Positions 34,490 to 47,280 of a DNA stretch of 64,000 nt are shown in pieces. The position numbers were made by a program, and so were the translations under genes. Location: NCBI GenBank assembly GCA_963573305.1, contig OY754329.1, positions 129,691,422 to 129,755,421 on the forward strand. The letters are read 5' to 3'. This stretch comes from Pyrrhosoma nymphula. Taxonomy: Eukaryota; Arthropoda; Insecta; Odonata; Coenagrionidae. A model generated the notes under the pieces. The model was not told where the DNA came from. It did not search any database and was given only the letters and a program-made list of their open reading frames with translations. Every line of letters starts with the position of its first letter. Position 1 is the stretch's first letter.

Positions 34490-35425
34490 GAAGGAAGGTC
34501 ATTAGTTGCATCGGTATAAAACCGCGTATTTGGGCTCGCCATTATGACTAAATCATCGCAATTACCAACACGACTGACTACGTTCATTTATACCTATTTT
34601 GTTTAATGACCTCAAACTGCATACCATAAAGCTTAGGGCTAAAAAATGGTCTGCCTATAGAAAATATACATGACATGACAGTGACATCGCTAAGGCAAGA
34701 GAACAGAGTAGTAGTAAGAACATCATAAGATGATTGTATATTGGCGACCTCTTTTGGAACTCATAATCTCTATCAAAGCAGCAATGACGAGAAGAGAAAT
34801 CAGGAACAGTTTGAGGCAAAAAGCCATTACGTTGAACCAAATTGGCAAAGATTTCCCAACAAAATTTCATGTCTGAACTCAGGAACGTAAAACATTCATC
34901 GGAAATAATCTACATTAAACGAAATTTCAGAATGGATTTTATTTTTAGCAAAGCCATAACATATAATTAGAATTTAAAATTCCAACGCATGGCCGCGAGA
35001 AGAGGCGAGAGAAATTTCAATACCTTATGCTGAAAACTTTCGCATGAAATGCTTTCTTTCGATTACCGGAGAGGGACGAAAACTATATACTTACGGTCAC
35101 GCAGATGGATGGTAGCAATAATGGTAGAGCACCTCAGAAATTTAGCACTTACCTGTAAATAAAGAAAACTACATTAATCGAGGATACATCACTTAAGTTT
35201 ATGCTACTAACTATCAAAAACAACAATAAGTACATACATGAAATATTTTCAAAATACAATCTCGAAATATTATTTATAGTTAGTGAAACTACAGCCATAT
35301 TTCGTTACACAAGGATGTTTTGGACATAAGGAATCAAGTGTTTCCCCATTTATAATTGATAACAGTGCAAAATATTGGACCATACTTCTTAATATCACAC
35401 AGTTAATTAGGTTGCATTGTCAAGG
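34490..35425 (-). repeat. Dispersed repeat E, copy 1, with splice-like signals
   Basis: Collinear with 57835-58755 over ~900 bp at clearly diverged identity. Read on the minus strand, both copies keep a pyrimidine tract plus AG directly before a short block (35095-35152 here, 58 bp) that ends in ACC|GTAAGT. A second donor-like site (TTTATG|GTATGC, near 34628) matches TTTTTG|GTAAGT in copy 2. The exon-like block here is frameshifted relative to copy 2 by a 5-nt length difference and has a stop in that frame. No single frame stays open across both copies. This may be an old duplicated gene piece now decayed, or a repeat that resembles one. Confidence 0.5.
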
Positions 35426-35435
35426 AGGAATTTTA

Positions 35436-35645
35436 CTTCCAAGGGTGAACCAGGAATGGTGAAAGTGGTGGAAGAGAATCATGAAAGGAGGATTGTTAGG
35501 AGAGCGTGCATGAAGTAATGCAAGAATGTAACTGGAGCGGAAGAGCCATGTAAGGACAGGGCATCAAGGAGAAAAATATTAAAGGAGGGCCAGTTTCCTA
35601 GGTATAACAGCAATAATTAAGCTTTTGTGCTTTGCCTACGGTGGT
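35436..35645 (+). mobile_element. LINE family B, 3' fragment
   Basis: GGTGAAAGTGGTGGAAGAGAATCATGAAAGGAGG matches 41240-41278 in two halves, and the end (GGCATCAAGGAG...GCCAGTTTCCTAGG...TTTGCCTAC) matches 39700-39805. It abuts repeat E on its left. Confidence 0.7.
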
Positions 35646-35664
35646 ATATGGATATTAAATAAAG

Positions 35665-36150
35665 TAAATTTTTTAAACTTAAAAAACATGGTTTTATTAA
35701 AAAATGTACCAAAAAGTTAAAAATAATTTTTGAGTTGCCACAACTGACCCACGATAGGTAGAACGTGATAATTTGGGAGTAAAAATAAAACCATGGGAGC
35801 GCAACCAACATTTGTGAAGCATAAGACTTTACCATTACTATATAGGTAACGCGGTAAAAAGTCTTTAGTTCAAAGTTGTGCAGGACCAGAAATCTCCGGC
35901 AAGCAAAGCTTGTCTCAACCTCTACAGTAATTTGTTGATTAGTCTTTAGTATCACAAGTTTTGATTAGGACTTGGGTGTTTCCGAAGAAAAGCCTAACCC
36001 TTCACAAAAGTTGGTTGCGCCCCCACGGTGTTATTTTAGTCACAAATAACCACGCTCTGCCAGTTGTAGGCCAGTTCAGCATATATTTCAAAGAAAGCTC
36101 AAAATATATTTTATACTTTTTAGTAAATTTAAGTAAATTAAAAAAAAGCT
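35665..36150. mobile_element. Foldback (long inverted-repeat) element
   Basis: Arms of ~165 bp, 35665-35830 and 35985-36150, pair imperfectly with a ~150-bp centre. The best-kept parts are GCGCAACCAACATTTGTG (35800) against its complement at 35999-36018, and the outer TACCAAAAAGTTAAAAATA against 36100-36125. No transposase. It probably inserted as a non-autonomous unit next to the LINE B fragment. Confidence 0.65.
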
Positions 36151-36940
36151 TATATTTAATATTATTTATTCTTTTATTATTTTGCATCAATTTTTTATAC
36201 AATTACTGTCGTTATTCTATGGATAAATTGTTGAAAAAATTAGTGAGGGTTTTGATGAAAAAGAATGGAAAGAATTAATTTTGTGTTGAATTAATGTTTA
36301 CATTTTGTGTTAATTTCTTAAAAATTGAGAAAATATTGCATTGCCATACAAAATACATAGGTGGGAAAAGTTTCAAGAAAATCGACTAGTTGAAATTGGG
36401 TGAAAAATTAAATACAAGATTTGACCCAAACAAACTAAGATGTCACGTAAAACAAAAGTATGTAAATACAGAGTTGCATACAAAAATTCAAATCATAGGC
36501 ACTATTCCGCCTGTTCTGATCCATGATACAGTGGTGGTTCCATGATACATTGATTTCCCGCCTCTCCACTTCCGGATAAACACATCATCGTCATCCTATC
36601 ATCGATTTTCATCCCACTATTAGAACACTTAATGCCTACAATGCACTAATCAATGACTTCAGCACCTTGATCTAAAGGGTAAACCATAGTTTGGCCATGT
36701 ACAACTCTTAACTGGTATTATCTAATCCTTGCCTACATTCAATCCCACTGTAATCTCTGAAGCACTCTGAAGCTTTCATTCCGAGTACACGTAGGGCACA
36801 CTGAAAGACGAGGGTTGTGCAACGGCGTCAAACCTCTGAAAGCAAGGGAAGTGAAAAGGCTGTACGTAACGGCCATACGAACAGCAATGAGGGCAGAGGG
36901 GAAAATGAGGGAAAATAGGAGAGGGTCAAAGGGGGGAAAC
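36151..36940. other. Non-coding AT-rich sequence
   Basis: Nothing recognised. A short direct repeat CCATGATACA occurs at 36522 and 36540. Confidence 0.4.
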
Positions 36941-36947
36941 TGGAACA

Positions 36948-37015
36948 TGATGTTGGCCGGCTATTTGGGGAGGTGACTGACAACTGAGGCAGGCCACTTG
37001 CGCCATTATGGATAC
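36948..37015 (-). mobile_element. SINE 3' remnant
   Basis: Matches the last ~65 bp of the SINE at 22672-23008 (on the plus strand TTGGGGAGGTGACTGACAAC here, CTTGGGGAGGCAACCGACAA there). Confidence 0.65.
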
Positions 37016-37840
37016 GACGAGTCGGCTGAAAGGGAAGCATTCTTTGTGGAGCAGAGAGGAGAGTGGTGGAAAGAAACCGAACGAAACGGTCGAAAAATAC
37101 GAACGCGTTCTTTCCCTGGTAATTTTCTTGTCGGCATAAAATTTGGTTTCTCCCCCACATGCATGAAGGGGAAGTTCGTTATCACCTTCCATCAGTTTCC
37201 ATTTTTTTGGGAACACCGAAGAATGACAACATACTATGTAATACAATAATGGCCGTTACTGTCTATAGTGTACATGGCGCTAATATTGAAAAGGGCGATA
37301 CTAACACCAAAATAAAGTGTTTTATTTCAATTTTTAACAGACTAGTAAGTAAATCGGATGTTAGAAAAATAAAACTTTACATTTCCCACTCAGTTCAGTG
37401 CACGTGTCTTTGTCTTAAGTATATTGAATTATATTTCAATGTCGAAAAATATAAATAAATCTAGCTTGAAGTCACCATTGATTCCCATTATTTAAATAAA
37501 CCGGCCCGTGAATATTTATGGAGCTCAAACACGGTCTCTAAACGAATTTTACCGAAGATCAGACATAGCCAAATTAATTTTATAAAAAGCTTAAACCCTC
37601 AATATGCGATGCCTCGTCAGAATCGTCCGCGCAGTTTCCCAGTTAATTTTACATACATGCATACAATTACCTACTACTCCTTTAAGACCCCGTCTTATAC
37701 TGTTTAGTTAACGTTAGAAGGTAGATACTAGATACAGACGTAGCGCCTTTACGTCAACTTAATGTTTACTGAAATTTTCAGTTTCTCTGTATTGCATCAC
37801 TGCCGGTAGCTGACGTGATAGTTATCGATGGAAAAACGTA

Positions 37841-37900
37841 TTAGACGTATTAATTACGTGTATTAGACGTATTAATTACGTATATTAGACGTATTAACGT
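37841..37900 (+). repeat. 22-bp tandem repeat, ~2.8 copies
   Basis: Units TTAGACGTATTAATTACGTG(TA) start at 37841, 37863 and 37885. The third is partial and mutated. Confidence 0.9.
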
Positions 37901-37909
37901 AGAACGTAA

Positions 37910-38400
37910 CGATTTTCATGCCGTACAGAAGACACCGTTCAAGGACAGTGTTGAACAACGACTGCAAACCCCTTGTGGACGAAAGGAGAGTAAGAAGTGA
38001 CCCAAGCACCCTATACGAACAGCAATGGGGGATGAAAAATAAGGGTACATTCCCGGAGGAGAGACAGACAGGCAGAGAGAATAGAGGAGAGAAGGACGAG
38101 CCAGGGGAACATGTGCGCTCCAAGGATAGTGGTGGGAGAGGGCACCATAGTGAGGAGCACGGACAACATGTGTACGAGGGGGCGGGCCTTGCTGGGGCGG
38201 ATTTGGGAGGGAAACAGGCGTTGTGGCCCGCGAAACTAGCGGTGTTTCTAAGTGCCTCCACGTCAACCCTCACCCCCGCACACCCAGCCACCCGTGCCTT
38301 GAGGGAGGGTATGTTTGGGAGTGGGTGGAAGGAGGAGGGTAAGAAGCAATGAAGCGTGGGAGGGCAAAGATGGGATGAAAAAAAACGCAAGAGCTAAAGC
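37910..38400. other. GC-rich island, purine-skewed
   Basis: Frames of 144 codons on plus and 172 codons on minus overlap almost entirely. Neither carries a recognisable domain, so I call no gene. Confidence 0.4.
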
Positions 38401-39211
38401 CTTTGTACAATTGACATAACTGAAGAACACCACATAACTTATAACATGACGTAACTTAACGTGGTTCCACCTTAACATGACTTAAGTTAGTATGAGCGAA
38501 AAATCACTTCACCTAGAATTTGATGAATTTGGCCTCATTTTAAAGAAAAAACTCTCATCTTTCCAATGATAACAAAATATCAACCCCTTGCCAAACTACT
38601 TTTCGAGCAATATGCCTAAAAATATAATCCGTTTTACATGGGATAGATTATGGCTGTGCGCTCCAGAGGGAGAAAATTTAACAAATTAGGAATTTATAAC
38701 ACCTAGATTTCGTCTATAAACTAACAATGTGTAGATTGGTTGTTATCTCAACTATTTATAAAAAATAATCTATTACTCACCACAGTAATTTTTACAGATT
38801 CGCAACAAAACCTGCTGTTTTGAAGTGTTTTCAGCCGTATGGCGGGAAAAAATGAGTCAAATTAGAGACTTACGTAGCTTTATTTATTTATTTACTGAGA
38901 ATATAGGTCATATATAACTATATCTTTGCGCCATTAATGCTACAATATTTATTTCATACTTCTTACAGACGCTGAAATAAAAAAATAAAATTTGAATATG
39001 GTCTCCATTATGACTAGGGAACTATCTCGCTCAAATCACCTTAAAACGTAATTTTATTAACATTCTGGCTATTCACAGAAAAAAGTCCTTTCTTTGATGA
39101 TGAAAACAAAATAATATTTTTGTTCGCAAATTTAATTTGAAATTACCTGGTGTTAAACGCAAGACTAGGTGAAAAATGGGGAAAAATTAGCATTTTTATA
39201 TTTAATATACA
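38401..39211. other. Non-coding AT-rich sequence
   Basis: No structure or frame of note. Confidence 0.45.
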
Positions 39212-39845
39212 GTAGGTAGCATGTGGAACATACTAAGGAATGAGTGTTTGTCTAGGGAAGTGAAAATATTAGTGAACAAAAGAGTTCTCCTCCCGACGCT
39301 GTTATACGGAACGAAACTTGAGTTATGTCCAGATAGGCATGAGTGTAGACTGAATACCGTGGGAATGCAGTAGGTACCTGAGAAGTGTTTGCGGTAATAG
39401 TAGGATGGATAGGATTAGAAATGAGTGGATGGTGAAAGAATATAGGTCAGAGGGTCCAGTAATGGACATATACTAAGAGTGTATGTCGTTAGTTTGGCCA
39501 TGTTGAAAGAAGGGATGCGAGTTGAATAACGAAGCAGAAATACGATAGTAGGGTGAAAGGTGTGGGAGGAAGGGTTAAACCGCGAAAGTTGTGTGAATGA
39601 GGTGAAATTTTGAGTCTACTAGAGGAGGATTATTATGAGTCTTAAGAATAGGAGAGCTTTTATGAATCAACGCATGAGTGTAAGGGTGAAAGTGGTTTGC
39701 AAGGATAGGCCATTACGGAGGAAATTATTAAAAGAGAGCCAGCTTTCTAGGCCTAACAGCAATAACAGCAACAGCCAAGGCCTAAGTTCTTTGAATTTGC
39801 CTACCCCGAAAGGGAATGGCGTAAAGGGTTTGAATGCAATATAAA
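39212..39845 (+). mobile_element. LINE family B, RT C-terminus to 3' end, decayed
   Basis: The start (TGTGGAACATACTAAGGAATG) corresponds to 19060 in the first family B copy. It continues through scrambled-frame equivalents of the ETW and WFGHVER regions and a GGGAGGAAGGGTTAAACCGCG block. It ends with GCCTACCCCGAAAGGGAATGG near 39827, the most complete 3' end of this family in the window. Multiple frameshifts. Confidence 0.8.
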
Positions 39846-39939
39846 CTCCGTTTTCGTCTCACCAACTCGAGTTACGTCATGCTCTTAAATTATCTTCTTA
39901 TGTTCATTGTGCATTGGCCTTCAGTGTTCGTGAGAGAGT

Positions 39940-40450
39940 CAGTCTGTTCCCTCTCCGGCATTCGTTCATTCTTCCACCGTCCTTCGCCTGCGAGCGGCGC
40001 GCTGTGTTCCGCGACACATGTTTCGGACTAGATGGGGGATACGGGGGTGTGGAGGCGAAAATGGTGAAGAAAAGGAGAACAGGGGTGGGAGGGGGGAAAA
40101 GACTGGCGGGGGGAGGAAGGGGGAAGGTTTCCGAGGACATTTTCGGAGCGAGGGGTCACAAGGCGATGGTCGACTGGGGTTGGCAGGGCTACTGAGCACA
40201 AAAATAAGGGGTTACACAAGAAAAGGTCTCCCGCCCTCCCTCCCCCGAAGCTGAGGCGAAAGGGTAGGCGGGGGCGGCTAAGTAAACTGCATTCATAAAC
40301 AAGGACGCCACATTTTAGGATGGCCGCGTCTGTAAAGCAAGAAGGAACAGTGTTGGGGAAAGGGGGAGGGGAGTGGGGGGGATCGCGTCCGTAACTCGCT
40401 CTTTTGGGAGTCCTCACTGCCGGCACGAACATTTCAGGGCCTTCGGGGAA
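39940..40450. other. GC-rich, strongly purine-skewed island
   Basis: Plus strand G-rich from 40030 to 40390, with runs such as GGGGGGAAAAG. CG dinucleotides are frequent at 39960-40030. A minus-strand frame of ~147 codons is Pro/Ser/Phe-rich by composition. Confidence 0.4.
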
Positions 40451-41154
40451 AAAATTCATTTTGCCCCTCACTTATCGGTTAACTTTCCGAGGCCGGAAAC
40501 ACATTTTACACAAACGATCCGGCGGTTGAACCTTCACAGCATTGTGAGTCACATTTGGCAAACAAAGTTTTCAGCCCAAAGGGCATCGGAAATAATAGTT
40601 TCGGTTAAAATGTGTAAACAATTGATTTTCTTATGTTGGAAATTGAAGAGTTATAGGAGTAAAACGCTGCTGTAACTTTTTGCGAGAGAGCTAATTGCAG
40701 TACTTTCTATAGACCAAGAAGCATCTAGTTAATAGAATACATATGCTGATACTTAAAAGCATTTGGAAACATGAACATTCCAGAAAAAATAAAATACATG
40801 GCAGAAATAAAGGTAATGCACACCGGAAGCAGAGGCCAACTCCTAACTGGCAACCTGGACAGCATTAGTAAGTCTATTGTCACATTACAGGCAGTTGGAG
40901 AATACATGTACATTGCACAGCCATTATAGTTATTTCTAGTCATGCATAGTCATTCCTCAACGTCGAAGACCTGTACAGATGCACGATGAGCCATATGCGG
41001 CACATGCCACACTATTTACATTAAAGAAAGTAAAGCATGTCGCCAGGCTGGGCTGTGTGGAATTTCTCAATCAAGAAGATGAAGAAAACGCTTAGTAGTA
41101 TTCAACTAAAAACGTTTAATGTCACGACCAGGGTCACCACAGTGTTTTCACAAT

Positions 41155-41430
41155 CATGAAGATAATGAGAGTCGAATAACTAAACAGATAAATGATAGTA
41201 GAGTGAACATGGTGAGAGGAAGGGGTAGACCGCGAAAGTCATTGGTGAAACTGGTGGGAGAGAATCATGAAAGGAGGAATAATAGGGGTCTTAAGAATAG
41301 GAGAGTGTGTGGATGAGAGTGAGAGGAGCAAAAGAGATGTGCAGGATAGGGCATCATGGAGGAAACCATTACACAGCTTTAACTAATTATTGACTTTGCC
41401 TACCCTGAAAGGTAATGGCGAGATGGGTAA
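41155..41430 (+). mobile_element. LINE family B, 3' fragment
   Basis: A readable patch gives RITKQINDSRVNMVRGRGRP then RKSLVKLVGE, the family B motif. The 3' end GCCTACCCTGAAAGGTAATGG is at about 41400. Confidence 0.75.
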
Positions 41431-42639
41431 TCAAGATGATGTAAATTGTCAAAACTTTGGTCGCCATAGCAAATTTTTTGTGTGAGATTTTACTATGCAT
41501 TTTCATAAAAAAACTTTAAATGGATGATAATAGTTTTACATTACCATTCTCAATAATTATATATCATTCTCTACCTAATTAAAATCATCCCCAAAATAGA
41601 AAATACTATGCACCCAGCCCTACACTGCATACTGTGCCGCAAGTGGCAAAACCGATTTGATGTGTTTTTATTTTAATTCTAGTAAAGTAAGCAAAAAAAT
41701 ATAAAACTACATAAAAAATATTTTCATTGCAAATTTTTTAAAAAGCATTTTCCGGTAGTAAGTAAAACACGTAAAGTAAAAAAATATTCTAGCCAAAACG
41801 GAAAAAACCATGCATTGTAGGGTTAACTTTCCTCAGTCGGACTAACATATGTAGTTACACAGATACTCCACGAGCAGCGCGCATTACACTCTGCACAAAG
41901 CGCTGCTCTTCGCTTCATTTAGTATTCTCGGACTTGAAGAAGAGGCACAGCGATCAGATCAGGCTTGTATCACTTCCAGTAATGGCTCGGACTGAATTAT
42001 TCATGCGGAGGGCAAAGAATGAATTTTGTTCGCCATTCTCCCGGAATTTTCAAAAAGACAAGAGTGAGAACTTGCTCAGACTACCAAAGTGCTCCCGTTC
42101 AAAGAGCCGGATAAAAACACGATAAAAACGGAACTAGACACAGGGTTGAACTAGGTGGATACTAAAGTCTCTCAAACGCGCTGCATGACGAGAAATACTT
42201 GATAGATTTCATCTCAAAGGCTAGTCAAGTATTAAGGCAAACTCTTCTCCACGATGTACCATCGAGTTATACTCGAAAGAAATAGCTTCAGCCATTCAGA
42301 GGTACTACAATGATCATAAGACGATGCGAAATGCCTGCTTACTATTCGAGCCTAAGGGGAAATCATGCGCGGAGCTCTTTTATACTGCACAGTCCAAAAA
42401 GATACAAGAGCACGAATACAACATCAAGATAAAGTAAAAATAGTACCCTAAATTACTGCATGACTCCCGGTTGGGCGTCATGCAATAATGTAGGGCTTCA
42501 GGGTTTAAAAGCAATAGAAAAAGCAATAAAAAAATAAAGATAGTTGACAAATTGCCATCCTACTAAGATTAGCTGGTTTACCTCTCTCAGTCCTGTATTC
42601 ATATAAAGTGAAATACTTTGTACTTTTCTACAACATTTT
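41431..42639. other. Non-coding sequence, nothing recognised
   Basis: AT-rich to 41860, then mixed. No repeat partner was found. Confidence 0.4.
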
Positions 42640-42690
42640 ATTAGTACGACGCGTTTCGCCGATTTACGGCATTGTCAGGTACAGAATGTT
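42610..42690 (-). mobile_element. PLE-like 3' remnant with hammerhead-like fold
   Basis: On the minus strand: GTAC, CTGACAAT, the 4-bp hairpin GCCG...CGGC, GAAAC, GC, GTC, then GTAC. The flanking GTAC words pair, as helix I of a hammerhead would. The core base G8 is A here (CTGACAA), so cleavage is probably lost. TAATAAAATGTTGTAGAAAAGTAC follows (in two overlapping words), like the 33.2 kb copy. Confidence 0.6.
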
Positions 42691-44071
42691 TGTTTGTTTT
42701 CGTAAACATTTGTAGCAGTTTCATGGGAGGAGGAGAAAAAATACAAATATTCGGACAGGGCTGAGAAATGCACGCAGGTCAAGAGCAAGTGAGGCAGGAA
42801 AGGTTATTATTAACAAAGTAATTTTATCGGAAAGGAGTGGGGAGGGATGCGGAAGTAATAATTCAATATAAAGGAAATTGGATTGTCTAATAATTTCTAG
42901 GTATTTGTTTCAGAGCGTCCATTTGTAGGCCATTTAAGAAATTTGTGTTCCTCTGTTATTTTATTATGAATACAAACAAAAAACTTCTACGAAGTGAAGC
43001 AGGCCACTTTTAGGTTTATTGACTCAGTCCTCTTGTACAGCTTAGATATACAGTACAGCATATCTTGTACAGCACATAGATATTGGTATTTGTTCTTTTT
43101 TTATGATCATGCATATGAAAATGTCTTTGTCCGTTACCCTATGCCAAGGAACTATGAAAACAAACATAACTAATATGAGAATTCATTGAATTCTGATCTT
43201 TAGCATGAAAGATTGTTTAACTTTTCCACATAAAATTCTACTAAGATATTTCCTGTACTACCCAATTCACATTTTTCGATTAAATTGTAATGTATGTACA
43301 CTATACCGCACACTGGGTCTCAAATTTAAGTGAAGTTAATAAAATTTATATATGCGTAACATTCCATCTATTATCATGCATAATGCGTCAAAGTGTTTGA
43401 TACCTCAATGATAATAATCCAGGACTTAAAGGGATAAAACAAAAACACTCAAGTTCTATCTTTACAGTTCCCCTAATCTGGGCACTTTCGTGCATCGCCA
43501 ACATAAAATTACCGCAAGTTCAAATGATCAGTTTTGGAAAACAAACTTTTAAGAGTTTAGGTATATACTCTGGTACATGAAGAAGAAGGACTTGAAGGTA
43601 TCTTTGATGAGAAAATTTACTTGACTGAAAATTGAATTTCAGAGGTTCTTTTTTTGAGGAATGATGAAAACATTTTTTTAGCATTTTTTAAACTCTGGAG
43701 TTTTTTTCTTCAAGGACGTAGCATACGCTTAAAAACTTTATCCTTGACTGGACACATTGAATATAAAAGTGCTCGAGTAGAAAAAAGGAGAAGAGAAGAA
43801 AGGAGACGGAGACAAACGCTTTTGTTCGGGCTGGGAGTACTAAACTGTGAGGTTAAAGTTGAAAAGTGAAGAAAGGAAAGAATATTCCATACAGTTACTG
43901 AATCTTAACACATCTGATTTTGACAGAGATGGATTGAATTTATCAAGCCCATAATTTTTGAGTCTCGAAATAAATTTGACTTTAAAAAAACCTTTTGGAA
44001 ATACCCTATCTATAAAAATATTCTAATAACTCGATGGTAGGCGAAGTAATCTTAGAGAATTTTGACATTAA
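42691..44071. other. Non-coding AT-rich sequence
   Basis: No structure noted. A short polar frame at 43654-43869 is not recognised. Confidence 0.4.
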
Positions 44072-44252
44072 AAAATGAGGAATCACTAGGTAATTTCCCC
44101 GTTTTATTTTGTCAACTGACCGGTTTCGATGTTTACTACATCATCCTAGACATAACCTCTGGTTATTAGCTCTGATGATGATGTAGTAAACATCGAAACT
44201 GGTCTGTTGACAAAACAAATGTGAGGAAATTATCAAGTAATTCTTCATTCCA
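44072..44252. mobile_element. PLE-like foldback with hammerhead-like core
   Basis: Inverted repeat with ~75-bp arms around a short centre at 44150-44170. Both arms share GGTAATTTCC/GATAATTTCC, TTTTGTCAAC and CGATGTTTACTACATCATC. The right arm keeps CTGATGAT, hairpin GATGT...ACATC, GAAAC, TG, GTC (44172-44204); the left arm core (44118-44149, minus strand) has decayed. Confidence 0.65.
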
Positions 44253-44739
44253 TAACACTATTTCTGATTGATAATAAACGAATAAAAAAAAACGTAATGA
44301 ATATACACTACGGAAAAAAAACTAATGGACTACAATAGACACAGAATGACACCGCAATAGTCACCAAACCGATGGGCACCTGTAACTTACAAGGGACGTG
44401 AATGCGATGCTATTGCTCAAAGGCAAATCAATAATGAATAACTGAATTCGTCCTCATTATTCCGCATTAGTCGCAAGCAATTGAAAAAAGCTGGCAATTT
44501 AAAATGTAAAAACAATGAAAGCATAACCACCGTCCACACACTACCATCAGCTAATTTCACACACAGACACAAGCAGAGTGACAGTTTACTACGACAAAAA
44601 ACAAGGAACAGGAAAAAGTTAGTATTTTTTTCGCTTGCGATGTGAAAATGAATTCCTCATGCCATCACAGGTAGAGTATTTCTGGGGAATTCATTTCCAT
44701 TCATACATGCAGTAGAGGAGATAGCAGAATGAAAGGAGG

Positions 44740-45470
44740 AACGACGAGGAAGTCAGTGCGCGAAGAACGGGAAGGAGGAAAGATGGGATGTAGTTAACAG
44801 GGAGAAGTGGACGGCAGAGTGCGGTGGAGAGGCGAGAGAAGGGAGCTGAGGGGAGGGAAGGAATTAGGGGAAGGGATAGGATGGCTGAGAGATGAGACAA
44901 GATGTGGAGGGACGAGACAGCGCCGGGTGCAGAGGGGGAAGAAGCATGTTTGTCGGCTGGGGCACACAGTTTACAAGCGGTTATACGGCATTGCCGTGAG
45001 GGTTGAAAACGCCTCGAGGGTACGGGGGTGTCCCCCCTCCAACCCCAAAGGGGCGGAACGGGAGAGCGGTAAGGTGGGCGGGGATGGGAGAGTAGAAAAG
45101 CCAAACTTTCTTCTGGCAGAGATGGTGGGAAAAATAAGAGGAGCAAGAATCCTGCACTCTTAACAAAAATCCCTCGGTTGCAGGCGTCGGATGGACTGGG
45201 TGTTGTCTCAAGGGGAAACGCCAAGTTAAGGAGCAATACAATTTTGAAAGCTAGCATCTTTTTTTCTTCCCCTTCCAGACGGATCTGCTACAATCGGCAG
45301 ATCTATAACAGCTGTGCCCAAAACCTGTGTGTCACAGCCCCGCCCAACCCGAAATCGACAACTTCTTCTCGTGTTAACACGAGTGAGGGCAAAAGGGGGA
45401 AGACGATTTCTGAGTGTAGTATTACAGCAGCTCAGCTTCAAAATTGGATGAACTGACAACCTTTCAAAAT
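44740..45470. other. GC-rich island and a perfect 16-bp palindrome
   Basis: 44750-45130 is G/A-rich on plus. A minus-strand frame of ~188 codons over it is Ser/Pro/Leu-rich. CTCGTGTTAACACGAG lies at 45369-45384. Confidence 0.4.
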
Positions 45471-46960
45471 GGTAGGTAATCATTGAAACAGCACTTCATG
45501 ACAAGTTTCTCCGCTGTATCAGGGAGACTGATTTTGTACACAAAACAGCGATTTCAAGATTTTTCCATAGTATAAAGCCCCAATTAAAATTTACCCTGAT
45601 AGAACTACAGTCCACCGAAATGCGTTGAAAATCGGAAAAGCGCAAAGGAAAAAATATAGAGTATCAGTTCATTTAAAATGTCGCCTCAACTGACAGAAAG
45701 AAACTAAAAATACTTGGTATCACAACCTGACTCTATTCTATATTCCATGAAGAATTATGAAGACACTAATACCATTTTTAGTTAGGAGAGGATTAATAAA
45801 TTTTGATCGAGCAGAATTGGGCAACTTTCACTAATTCTAATTACGTCAAGAGAAAGTGGAGACGGAGCATTTCATATTATGTGGTGCAATATGAAATTAA
45901 CGTGATGGCTACAAAGTCTAACACCGAAGATATATTACACGTGGTTGCGACACTAAAGTTGTTTGAGCGATATTTTTCTCTTGCCATAATAAAGATCATA
46001 TCCGAAATTTATTCGAATATTGAGTTAGTTGTAAGAAGCATGAAGTCAATATAATAATATTAAAGATGCATACAACTTTCTTTTACAAGACTGATTTTCT
46101 CCATAATTAACTTAGTGTACTAAATTGAGGCTTTAACAAGACTTATTTGTTTCACTCCGTGCTCTGCAAACAGCTTCACGACCGAAGGTTTCTTTGCAAT
46201 TTTTGTATAAATTATTACGGTGTGTTTTAAATTTTTTTAATAAATAGTTTATGCAACATAAGAATTATACACCGTTAATTCACGACGCAATATTTGCGCT
46301 ATAAATTCTACTCTTTAACAATCTGTATCTGGAGCGCAAGAACGGAAAATCTATTGCATAACTGCTTCTATTCTTTGTCAAATATCTCGCCTAATAGTGC
46401 GGTGAAAAGTGATTTAGCCAGGGGCGAGCGTCCGCCCCCCCAATCGCAATTTGGAATAATTTTTTTAAAAAGGGCACTCGAGGAGAAAGTTTTTTATTTG
46501 ACGGAGTGTTCACTCCAATTATTCTTTATTTTAAGAAACTTTTTCAATTAATATGTTCGTAATTTTCAAGCAAAAAACCCGAGGGAATTATATTCTTTCA
46601 GAAATTTACACAGCAGAATTTAAAAAAATCGGTTGTTACGCTGCAGTGCAGTAACACAGGCACACAATTTTTATCTTTATTCAAAAGTTTTTCAAACCCA
46701 CCCTACTTATACCCCCCCTGAAACGAAAAACTGGTTACGTCACTGGTCATGAATGACTGATATTTCGGTATCATTAGAAAGAAGAGATCTTTTTCTTCGT
46801 GATGAGGACAAATTCATTGAATTTTACGTGAAAGTGCATCTCGCTAAAAACAAACTTAAAAGAATCCACCAATTGGTATTCTATCGGTTGATTGATGGCA
46901 TCAAAAATCCAATTTAAGAACAAAGTTTACAGGAGCTAAAGTAAAACATTCATCGCTCAG
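45471..46960. other. Non-coding AT-rich sequence
   Basis: Nothing recognised beyond short unsupported frames. Confidence 0.4.
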
Positions 46961-46979
46961 CGGATATCGCTTAAAAATT

Positions 46980-47280
46980 TAAGGGAACGAGCGCAGAAGG
47001 TTGAAGCCGAAAGAATGAAGCACTATGAGCGACACGCCCGGGGAAAATAACTGCAGTGGACGTCTTGACAACCAAATTACGGCGCTGAGGTCGGCGGTAT
47101 TCATATCTGAGAGGGAAGGGGAGGGGTGGGTCCGCTTTCACAGCGTCGCGAACGATGAAAAGTCGTTGTTGACCGAAGGAAGAGGGGACTGGAGAGAGCA
47201 CAGAAGCGTCCACTCGTGCAAAAAGAGATCACGCCCCGAGGGACCAGATGGCGCAGAATAATAAAAAAAAGATTAAAACA
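46980..47280. other. CpG-containing GC patch
   Basis: Several CG dinucleotides at 47030-47240 in an AT-rich setting; frames on both strands, none recognised. Confidence 0.35.

Noticed and set aside
34655..34870. Coding exon in repeat E copy 1
   Set aside because: Different frames are open in the two copies, and frames shift between them; no single conserved product.
37872..38390. 172-codon minus-strand and 144-codon plus-strand frames
   Set aside because: They occupy the same bases; neither has a domain, so GC-rich open frame by chance is the simpler reading.
44691..45257. 188-codon minus-strand frame as a gene
   Set aside because: Ser/Pro/Leu-rich product of a pyrimidine-rich strand; another frame on the same strand overlaps.
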